From contig NZ_CP060784.1 in the NCBI RefSeq assembly GCF_014489555.1, forward strand, positions 3,100,001-3,164,000: a stretch of DNA of 64,000 nucleotides, in the 5' to 3' direction. This DNA is from Hymenobacter qilianensis (GTDB lineage: Bacteria > Bacteroidota > Bacteroidia > Cytophagales > Hymenobacteraceae). Position 1 is the first letter of the stretch; each line of letters begins with the position of its first letter. Position numbers and translations under genes: made by a program. The notes under the pieces are model-generated. The model was not told where the DNA came from. It searched no databases and saw only the letters and a list, made by a program, of their open reading frames with translations. Positions 56,963-62,690 of the stretch are shown piece after piece.

Positions 56963-58228
56963 GTGTTAAGGGTGCGACACGATGGTAAAAAGCCTAAGCC
57001 TGGAGCAAACCACGAATACTTTTATGAGTTGTGTTGGCTCATTGCCTGCTGGCAGGTATTTTCGGCTGCCTCCATTGCATTCGTATCCAACCGACTTCTT
57101 ACTGCCACGTCCGTGTTTCCGCAAAAAAACCGATTTCTTTTTTGTTGCCTGCTCGCACTTTTGCTGCTGGGCTTCCGTCCCTCGCTCCGGGCGCAAGGGC
57201 AGGCTATTACGGTGAAAACAGACCTTGGGGTAGAGTTGGTAAATGCCCTCATGGTGCAGATTTCCCCCGAATTTATAAAGGACTCGGTGGCCGACCCACA
57301 CCTGTTTCGTACCACCCGGCTGATGCGCGAAAGCTACACCCACTTTGCGCCATTTCGCACCCACGCCGCCGTGCGCCGCACCCAATGGCTGGCCGACAAA
57401 ATCGGTACGGGCGTGTATTTGCTACCCTTATTCTATCAGGGATTTCCGCGCCCTCGACGGCACACGCCCATTTCGACGCCGTTGCTCGAAGCCATTCACG
57501 CGAATCCAGACTCAGCAGTACGCATAGCTGATGCTTATATGCGTTTGGTGGGGCGATTTTATCAGGACTCCCACTTCGCGCAATTTCAGCGTGCCAACCA
57601 GACTGTGTACGAGGTAGCCATCTCGGAAGTGAGGCGCAACCTTCCTTCTCCAACCTTCATACCGACCATGGAGCGTTATTATGGCGCCCAAAAGGCTGCG
57701 TATTGTATTATCGTCAATCCATTTTTTAAGTCACAGTGGGGCATGGCTTGGGAAGTAGCAGGTGCCAATGGTCCGGTTGCTAACCAGATTGCGGCGCCTT
57801 TCGGAGAACAAATGCGCTTTCGCGGAAACTTGCTAAAAGCTGGGTTTGACAACGCCGAAGAAGTACGCAACCTGTCGGTGCATGAGTTCGGACACACTTT
57901 TGTCAATACCTTAACGGCCCGGCCAGCCTTCGCGGCGGGTATTAAAGCGCAAAGCACCTTGTTTCAGCCCATTCCAGGGCAGGGCCAATACCGCGACTGG
58001 GAAACGTCATTCAACGAGCATTTGGTACGGGCTGGCGAGGTTCGCCTGGCGCTGGCACTTGGCCGAGGCGACGTCAGCGAGAAGCTCCGAGCAGACTACG
58101 CGGCCTGGATGTACCTGCCATTTTTTGAGCAGCAGCTCCGGCGCTATGAAGCGGACCGGCAGCGCTATCCTACCCTGGAATCGTTCTTGCCAGACTTAAT
58201 TAGTGCACTGCCGACGCTCAATCGATAG
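56963..58228 (+). CDS. DUF4932 metalloprotease-like exported protein
   Basis: Up to 421 aa; an in-frame GTG at 57113 gives a better signal peptide (RFLFCCLLALLLLGFRPSLR), so the real protein may be about 371 aa. The body contains VHEFGHTFVNTL, an HExxH zinc site, with a downstream acidic stretch (YRDWETSFNEHLVRAGEVRL) that can supply the third ligand. The layout fits DUF4932, predicted secreted peptidases of Bacteroidota. Substrate unknown. Confidence 0.8.
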   Translation: MLRVRHDGKKPKPGANHEYFYELCWLIACWQVFSAASIAFVSNRLLTATSVFPQKNRFLFCCLLALLLLGFRPSLRAQGQAITVKTDLGVELVNALMVQISPEFIKDSVADPHLFRTTRLMRESYTHFAPFRTHAAVRRTQWLADKIGTGVYLLPLFYQGFPRPRRHTPISTPLLEAIHANPDSAVRIADAYMRLVGRFYQDSHFAQFQRANQTVYEVAISEVRRNLPSPTFIPTMERYYGAQKAAYCIIVNPFFKSQWGMAWEVAGANGPVANQIAAPFGEQMRFRGNLLKAGFDNAEEVRNLSVHEFGHTFVNTLTARPAFAAGIKAQSTLFQPIPGQGQYRDWETSFNEHLVRAGEVRLALALGRGDVSEKLRADYAAWMYLPFFEQQLRRYEADRQRYPTLESFLPDLISALPTLNR

Positions 58229-58291
58229 TTAGTTAAGTTGCCACTGAACTGGCCATTAGCCACTCATATTTGCGCGAGACGAGGAAGCGGC

Positions 58292-59209
58292 TCAAAGGCT
58301 TGTCGATTCACTCCACACTTTATACGCCACCCGAAACGTATTGCAATGCGCATCCACGATGTCGCCGATTCGCTCGGAGTAGCCGCCACCCATACTCACG
58401 GCCACCGGCAGGTTCTTCTCTCGACAAAGCTCCAGTACGAACTCATCCCGCTGGCGGCAACCCTCCTTCGTCAGGGCTAGCTTGCCGAGCTTGTCAGTCG
58501 CCAATACATCAACGCCAGCCTGAAAAAACACGAAATCAGGTTGAACTTCGGCCAGCAGGCGGGGCAAAGTAGAGGTTAGCTGCTGAAGGTACTGGGTATC
58601 AGAAGTGCCCAGCGCCAACTCCACATCCAGGTCCGATTTCTCCTTGCGCAGCGGATAATTGGCCCCCGCGTGCATAGAAAAGGTGAATACCCGCGGTTCC
58701 TGCTGAAAAATGCTGGCCGTGCCGTCGCCCTGGTGTACGTCCAGATCCACCACCAATACTTGCTTCGCTAACTCGTAATGCAGCAAGTGCGCCGCGGCAA
58801 TAGCAATGTCGTTGAGCACACAAAAACCCTCACCCCGGTCGGCGAAGGCGTGGTGAGTGCCCCCCGCCAGATTCAGCGCCACGCCGTCAGTTAGGGCGCG
58901 CCGCACCGACTGTAGCGTACCAGCGCTGCTGCTCAAAGAGCGGCGTACTAGCTGCTCGCTCTGGGGCAAACCTAGTCGTCGTACTTCAGCAGGGGAGAGG
59001 CGCTGGTCACGCACTTTGTGCCAGTACTCCTGGGTGTGCACGCGCAGTATATCCTCCTCGGCACAGAGGCCAGGGTCGTAAAAGTCGGTCTGGGGGGCAA
59101 TTCCTTGCCACAGGAGCTGCTCCCGAATCAGCTCGTATTTGGCAATCGGAAACCGATGACCGGGGGGCAAATCCAGCGTGTAGCGTTCGGAAGTAGCGAG
59201 GCAAGGCAT
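58292..59209 (-). CDS. Histone deacetylase-family (acetoin/polyamine-type) hydrolase
   Basis: 305 aa from the ATG at 59209. Arginase-fold zinc deacetylase motifs: NLAGGTHHAFADRGEGFCVLND (catalytic His pair), VLVVDLDVHQGDGTA (zinc Asp/His), FSMHAGANYP, FFQAGVDVLATDKLG (zinc Asp) and VAVSMGGGYS. Bacterial members deacetylate acetylated small molecules or lysines. It is divergently placed relative to the Ro60 operon, about 780 bases away, and no functional link is visible. Confidence 0.9.
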   Translation of the reverse strand: MPCLATSERYTLDLPPGHRFPIAKYELIREQLLWQGIAPQTDFYDPGLCAEEDILRVHTQEYWHKVRDQRLSPAEVRRLGLPQSEQLVRRSLSSSAGTLQSVRRALTDGVALNLAGGTHHAFADRGEGFCVLNDIAIAAAHLLHYELAKQVLVVDLDVHQGDGTASIFQQEPRVFTFSMHAGANYPLRKEKSDLDVELALGTSDTQYLQQLTSTLPRLLAEVQPDFVFFQAGVDVLATDKLGKLALTKEGCRQRDEFVLELCREKNLPVAVSMGGGYSERIGDIVDAHCNTFRVAYKVWSESTSL

Positions 59210-59590
59210 AAGGTAAGGACGCGAATGAGAATGAACCAGAACATACGTGCACAACGCGATAAGGAGCGCTCGGGTCAGTAACAACCTGAATCAAGTAGTT
59301 TAATCTTTACTTAATAAAAAATTTATTTAACTAAACAATTAGAAAAACACGCTTAAAAATGATTTAAATGAGGTTTTGTAAATCAATAGTTGACGCTGAT
59401 AAAATTTATTTTAAAAATATATGCATTACCTATTGCATGAATAAAATCAACCCTGCATATTTGTCCCATCAACTACACAACGCCATGCTACGCTGCACCA
59501 ATTTTATTTCAAAGCAAGACGCCATGGAGCCACGGAACTCCAGCGCGGTTCGGTACAGCTAAGTAGCAGATTCTCCTCTGATACTTCCGC

Positions 59591-59626
59591 AACCCGAACC
59601 TAAATAGTTCGGGTTGTTTGTTTTAC
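59591..59626 (+). terminator. Intrinsic terminator
   Basis: AACCCGAAC (59591-59599) pairs perfectly with GTTCGGGTT (59607-59615), followed by a T-rich stretch on the + strand. No gene is identified upstream of it on that strand, which hints at an unannotated short RNA. Confidence 0.75.
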
Positions 59627-59780
59627 AACAGTTTACACCCGCACGGTCATGCGTTATCAACGCCCCACCTTCCTGCATTGCTCTCCGAATAAACGGTCAA
59701 AGAACCGTTTCCAAGATTGGTGCGACCGGGCTTTTTCCCTGGATACTTTACGTAGATAATCCTTGCGTAACCCTTCCATG

Positions 59781-59814
59781 AAAAAAAGCCCGGCCCCCAA
59801 AGCTGGGCTTTTTT
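59781..59814. terminator. Bidirectional terminator
   Basis: AAAAAAAGCCC and GGGCTTTTTT flank a GGCCCCCAAAGC loop region. It isolates the Ro60 operon from upstream transcription. Confidence 0.85.
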
Positions 59815-59991
59815 CATGCTTATTTAACTGAAAAATAAATCATTTTTCAAGGTGGAAGAAGTGTGTCTATTTGTGAAATAAATAAAGTAATTAACTGCTT
59901 TTTGTTTGAGTATTATTACAAAAATAAGGTCAATAGTTATTTTATAAAAACGCCGCGGTAATAAACATCTCACTCCTACAAATCCACGATT

Positions 59992-61518
59992 ATGCGCTTC
60001 AACTTTACTCTCCGCCGCAACGAAAGCGTCCGTAACCACGAGGGCGCCGCGGGCTTCGCTCTCACTCCCCAGTTGGAGTTGTACGCCGCCGTAGCCACTG
60101 CCGCTCTCAGCGACCAGTTCTACGAAACCGCCGACACTCGCTTGCTCCGCTTGCGCGAATTGGTAGCCCGCAACGACCCTGCGTTTGTGGCACGTCTGGC
60201 AGTGTATGCCCGCGAGCAGCTGTACTTGCGCACTGTGCCGTTGGTGCTCACCGTGGAGCTGGCCCGCCTGCACCGCGGTGACAACCTAGTAAGCCGCTTG
60301 GTGGCTCGGGTGGTGCAGCGCGCCGACGAAATCACGGAGTTGCTGGCCTTCTATGCCCAAGCCAATGAGCGCGACGGGGTAAAAACCCTCAACCGTCTCT
60401 CTAAGCAGCTGCAGAAAGGTTTGGCCCTGGCCTTCAATCGCTTCGATGGCTACCAGTTGGCAAAGTACGACCGCGCCGGCCGAGTGCGCCTCCGCGACGC
60501 TTTGTTTCTGGTGCACCCTACGCCCCGAAACGCGGAGCAGCAAACCTTGTTCGACCAACTCGTGCAGGGTACGTTGCCCACGCCTTACACCTGGGAAACC
60601 GAGTTGTCGGCCCTAGGGCAGCAGCAGTTTGCTTCGGCTGCGGACCGTAAGGCAGCATTCCGGTTGGCTTGGGAAACGTTGATTGGGAGCGGCAAGCTGG
60701 GCTACATGGCCTTGCTCCGCAACCTGCGCAACATCCTCGAAGCCGACGTATCGGAAGTGGCAGTGGAGCAGGTGTGTGCCCGCCTCACCGATCGGTTTGC
60801 GGTGGCACGTTCTAAGCAGTTGCCTTTCCGCTTCCTGGCCGCCTACCGCGAGGTCCTGACCGTACAGTCGGGCTACGTGGCGGTGGTGCTGGAAGCCCTG
60901 GAAACGGCCATTGCCGAAAGCGCGGCCAACCTGCGCGGCTTCGACTCCAGCACCCGCGTACTCGTGGCCTGCGACGTGTCGAGCTCGATGCAACAACCCG
61001 TGTCGGCGCGCAGCAAAGTGCTGCTCTACGACGTGGGCCTAGTGCTCGGAATGCTGTTGCAAAGTCGATACAGCCACGTAGTTACCGGCATGTTCGGTGA
61101 TACGTGGAAGCGCATCAGCCTGCCCCGCGGCCGAGTGTTGCAAAATGTGCAGGAGTTCTACCGCCGCGAAGGCGAGGTAGGCTACAGCACCAACGGCCAC
61201 TTGGTTATACGTCACTTGGTGCAGCGCCGCGAAGTGGTAGATAAGGTGATGATCTTCACCGACGTACAGCTCTGGAACAGCACCGGCGACGGTGACACAC
61301 TGGCCCGAGCCTGGATCGACTACCGCCGCACCGTAGCGCCCAACGCTCGCCTGTACTTGTTCGACTTGGCCGGCCACGGCACGGCACCCCTAGAGGTGCG
61401 CGCCGGCCACGGCGTCGCCCTAATTGCGGGTTGGTCGGATAAAGTGTTCGATGTGCTGCAAGCCTTGGAAAACGGCGAATCGGCCTTGGCTGAAATAGAG
61501 AAAATTGATTTGGGCTAG
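59992..61518 (+). CDS. rsr: Ro60/TROVE-domain RNA-binding protein
   Basis: 508 aa bacterial Ro60 orthologue. Ro60 is a ring of HEAT-like helices that holds Y RNAs on its outside and 3' ends of misfolded RNA in its hole. It acts in RNA quality control and stress survival. The TROVE region covers about residues 1-310 (QLELYAAVATAALSDQFYE, RLLRLRELVARNDPAFVARL, LGYMALLRNLRNILEADVSE). A von Willebrand A domain follows, with MIDAS residues DVSSSMQ and FTDVQLWNST. The ATG at 59992 matches family N-termini. Downstream come a palindromic repeat, six Y-RNA-like units and rtcB on the same strand, the same gene order as the Salmonella rsr-yrlBA-rtcBA operon. Confidence 0.95.
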   Translation: MRFNFTLRRNESVRNHEGAAGFALTPQLELYAAVATAALSDQFYETADTRLLRLRELVARNDPAFVARLAVYAREQLYLRTVPLVLTVELARLHRGDNLVSRLVARVVQRADEITELLAFYAQANERDGVKTLNRLSKQLQKGLALAFNRFDGYQLAKYDRAGRVRLRDALFLVHPTPRNAEQQTLFDQLVQGTLPTPYTWETELSALGQQQFASAADRKAAFRLAWETLIGSGKLGYMALLRNLRNILEADVSEVAVEQVCARLTDRFAVARSKQLPFRFLAAYREVLTVQSGYVAVVLEALETAIAESAANLRGFDSSTRVLVACDVSSSMQQPVSARSKVLLYDVGLVLGMLLQSRYSHVVTGMFGDTWKRISLPRGRVLQNVQEFYRREGEVGYSTNGHLVIRHLVQRREVVDKVMIFTDVQLWNSTGDGDTLARAWIDYRRTVAPNARLYLFDLAGHGTAPLEVRAGHGVALIAGWSDKVFDVLQALENGESALAEIEKIDLG

Positions 61519-61531
61519 CGCTTAAATATGG

Positions 61532-61625
61532 CGGTCATGCAGAGCGGAGCGAAGCATCTTGCGTGCTGACGTTGAGTTAGTAATCCTACTAAACACGCGA
61601 GATGCTTCGCTGCGCTCTGCATGAC
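61532..61625. repeat. REP-like palindrome
   Basis: The arms 61532-61565 and 61591-61625 (core GTCATGCAGAGCGGAGCGAA) are complementary with one mismatch. It separates the rsr stop codon from the RNA array and could stabilise the rsr mRNA end or cause partial termination. Confidence 0.8.
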
Positions 61626-61634
61626 GAACTAATT

Positions 61635-61666
61635 AAATCACAAATACTAAAAATCACAAATACTAA
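61635..61666 (+). promoter_or_regulatory. Tandem 16-base direct repeat before the RNA array
   Basis: AAATCACAAATACTAA occurs twice head to tail (61635-61650 and 61651-61666) in an AT-rich gap between the palindrome and the first structured RNA. It may be a protein-binding site or part of a promoter for the RNA array. No canonical promoter was identified. Confidence 0.4.
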
Positions 61667-61673
61667 ACCCAAA

Positions 61674-61722
61674 AGTCGGGGGCCTAAATGCACAGCCAAA
61701 CGGGTTAGGCCTGCTCCCGACT
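61674..61722 (+). ncRNA. Structured leader hairpin of the Y-RNA array
   Basis: AGTCGGG (61674-61680) pairs with CCCGACT (61716-61722), and GGCCTAA (61681-61687) with TTAGGCC (61705-61711). That gives 14 bp with a 4-base bulge on the 3' side and a 17-base loop. It lacks a T run, so it is not an ordinary terminator. It lies 7 bases before the first Y-like unit and could be a processing or stability element, or a separate small RNA. Confidence 0.6.
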
Positions 61723-61729
61723 ACTTGGA

Positions 61730-61880
61730 AACCAACCTACAGGCAAGGTGCCGTAGATGGGCGTTACTTCGTCGGTGAATCAGGCGGCCTTCGGGCCACC
61801 TGTTAGGGTTCGAGTCCCGCTGGGGGCTTTTGGCCACCCAGATACGCCTACCGCTGTTGCCCTTGCCGCTGGGTTTGGTT
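61730..61880 (+). ncRNA. Y-RNA-like unit 1 (T-arm, no D-arm)
   Basis: Outer helix S1: AACCAACC with GGGTTTGGTT, then GGCAAGG (61742-61748) with CCTTGCC (61861-61867), perfect. Internal loop TGCCGTA (61749-61755) opposite GCTGTTGC. Helix S2: GATGGGCG with CGCCTACC (one mismatch). Inside: TTACTTCG, a UUCG-capped hairpin at 61781-61802, a T-arm-like GGGTTCGAGTCCC (61806-61818), and a capped acceptor-like stem 61820-61841. A D-arm is absent. It contains a TGGGGGC run in the acceptor-like stem. The outer helices resemble a Ro60-binding stem, which is an inference from context. Confidence 0.8.
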
Positions 61881-61884
61881 ATTG

Positions 61885-62034
61885 TATCCCGCCGGGTGTC
61901 GTCGGGTAGTGTTCCTTCGGGTCGCAGGTTCGAGTCCTGCCTTTTGCCTACCGCTTCAGACGGCGAAAGTAGCTCAGTTGGTAGAGCAGAATGGTTTCGG
62001 CCGCGCTTCCCATTCTTTACCCCGGTTGGTATAA
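61885..62034 (+). ncRNA. Y-RNA-like unit 2 with permuted tRNA mimic
   Basis: S1: GCCGGG (61891-61896) with CCCGGT (62021-62026), plus weak outer pairing. Internal loop of variant type TGTCGTC. S2: GGGTAGTG (61904-61911) with CGCTTCCC (62004-62011), one mismatch. The mimic is complete: T-arm GCAGG-TTCGAGT-CCTGC (5 bp, 7-base loop, 61924-61940), acceptor-like stem CTTTTGCC with GGCGAAAG (61941-61948 and 61962-61969) closed by a small hairpin, and D-arm GCTC-AGTTGGTA-GAGC (61972-61987). The arm order T, acceptor, D is that of a tRNA cut at the anticodon and joined at its ends, as in YrlA. Confidence 0.85.
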
Positions 62035-62044
62035 ATAAAAGTAC

Positions 62045-62188
62045 CTCATTGGGTGCCGTAGCTTAGCCTTACTTCGATTCAGATTCGCCGGGTCGGGGGT
62101 TCGATTCCCTCTCGTCAGCCTTCGGGCTGGCGGTAGCTCAGTTGGTTAGAGCAGGACAGTTGGCTGGGCGCCTTGTTGCCCCAATGAG
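62045..62188 (+). ncRNA. Y-RNA-like unit 3 with permuted tRNA mimic
   Basis: S1: CTCATTGGG (62045-62053) with CCCAATGAG (62180-62188), perfect 9 bp. Internal loop TGCCGTA opposite GCCTTGTTGC. S2: GCTTAGCC (62061-62068) with GGCTGGGC (62162-62169), all paired with G-U. TTACTTCG follows. T-arm GGGGG-TTCGATT-CCCTC (62095-62111). Acceptor-like stem CGTCAGCC-TTCG-GGCTGGCG (62113-62132), 8 bp with a UUCG tetraloop. D-arm GCTC...GAGC (62136-62152). This is the clearest copy and a good reference fold for the array. Confidence 0.9.
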
Positions 62189-62197
62189 TTATTATCC

Positions 62198-62349
62198 CTG
62201 CTACCCAAGTGCCGTAGGAAGGCGCTACTTCGGTGAGATTCACTTGTGAATCAGCGGGTTCAACCCCCGCAACTTGTGGCTTCGGTCGCAAGAGACACGC
62301 TTGCAAAAGGGTGTTGGCAACGCCTGCCGTTCGTTGCCTTGGGTAGCAG
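62198..62349 (+). ncRNA. Y-RNA-like unit 4 with long variable arm
   Basis: S1: CTGCTACCCAAG (62198-62209) with CTTGGGTAGCAG (62338-62349), perfect 12 bp, the strongest in the array. Internal loop TGCCGTA opposite GTTCGTTGC. S2: GGAAGGCG with CGCCTGCC (one mismatch). Before the T-arm there is an extra perfect 7-bp hairpin GATTCAC/GTGAATC (62237-62252), placed like the long variable arm of class II tRNAs. T-arm GCGGG-TTCAACC-CCCGC (62254-62270). Acceptor-like stem CTTGTGGC-TTCG-GTCGCAAG. The D-arm position (62293-62320) has no standard D sequence. Confidence 0.85.
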
Positions 62350-62357
62350 CTTGTTTT

Positions 62358-62493
62358 CCTGATGGGTGCCGTAGTGCAGCCTTACTTCGCCAGAATGCTA
62401 AGGTCGAAGGTTCGAGTCCTTCCTGCTATTTAAGCAGTAGCTCAGTCGGTTAGAGCATAGCACAGTGGCTGCACGCCTCATTGCCCCAGCAGG
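62358..62493 (+). ncRNA. Y-RNA-like unit 5 with permuted tRNA mimic
   Basis: S1: CCTGATGGG (62358-62366) with CCCAGCAGG (62485-62493), 8 of 9 paired. Internal loop TGCCGTA opposite GCCTCATTGC. S2: GTGCAGCC (62374-62381) with GGCTGCAC (62467-62474), perfect. TTACTTCG follows. T-arm GAAGG-TTCGAGT-CCTTC (62406-62422). Shortened acceptor-like stem CTGCT-ATTTA-AGCAG (62423-62437). D-arm GCTC...GAGC (62440-62456). Only 8 bases separate it from unit 4. Confidence 0.87.
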
Positions 62494-62495
62494 AG

Positions 62496-62589
62496 CCGAG
62501 CCGGAAACGGTGTCGTCGGGTAGCCTTACTTCGCTTTCAACGAACCTGTCATAGGCTCCCCAGCTTTTTCACCCGTTTCCGTGCTTCGG
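62496..62589 (+). ncRNA. Y-RNA-like unit 6, minimal, without tRNA mimic
   Basis: S1: GGAAACGG (62503-62510) with CCGTTTCC (62573-62580), perfect, extended by CCGA/TCGG. Internal loop TGTCGTC (variant type, as unit 2) opposite AGCTTTTTCAC. S2: GGGTAGCC (62518-62525) with GGCTCCCC (62554-62561), with the mismatch at the same place as in unit 2. The interior is only 28 bases, TTACTTCG then a small TTCG/CGAA hairpin, with no T- or D-arm. It starts 2 bases after unit 5 and is the last unit before rtcB. Confidence 0.78.
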
Positions 62590-62690
62590 TAAGCTTTTCT
62601 AGAGCGCCTTATTTTCTCAGCTGAGGAATACAGTCCGTTCGCGTCAATTCTTTCTAATCAAAGGCGAAGTATTCCTTCGCTAACCCACTC

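Larger units (their letters stand above)
59285..59991. other. AT-rich region upstream of Ro60, possible RNA gene
   Basis: About 700 bases. 59285-59500 is strikingly AT-rich. A terminator-like hairpin at 59591-59626 ends whatever is transcribed left of it (59400-59590), where I recognise no gene. A palindrome AAACGGT/ACCGTTT lies at 59693-59712, and a second terminator at 59781-59814. 59840-59985 is again AT-rich and should hold the Ro60 promoter. No sigma-54 -24/-12 site could be placed with confidence. Confidence 0.4.

Noticed and set aside
61674..61722. Leader hairpin as a terminator of rsr
   Set aside because: No T run follows the stem, and it has a long loop and a bulge.
61830..62306. 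Short ORFs over the RNA array (61830-62066 plus, 62115-62306 minus)
   Set aside because: No protein-like character, and they run across the paired RNA arms; chance frames.
61924..62460. Ordinary tRNA genes, suggested by several GGTTCGAGTCC and GTAGCTCAGTTGG stretches
   Set aside because: Each T-arm comes before the D-arm of the same unit and is joined to it by a closed acceptor-like stem. There is no anticodon arm and no free acceptor end. A D-arm of one unit and the T-arm of the next are about 100 bases apart with other helices between.
62069..62533. TTACTTCG as the direct counterpart of the CUUNACUU element of animal Y RNAs
   Set aside because: The similarity is short and it lies on the other strand side of the inner helix compared with animal Y RNAs, so I do not claim homology.
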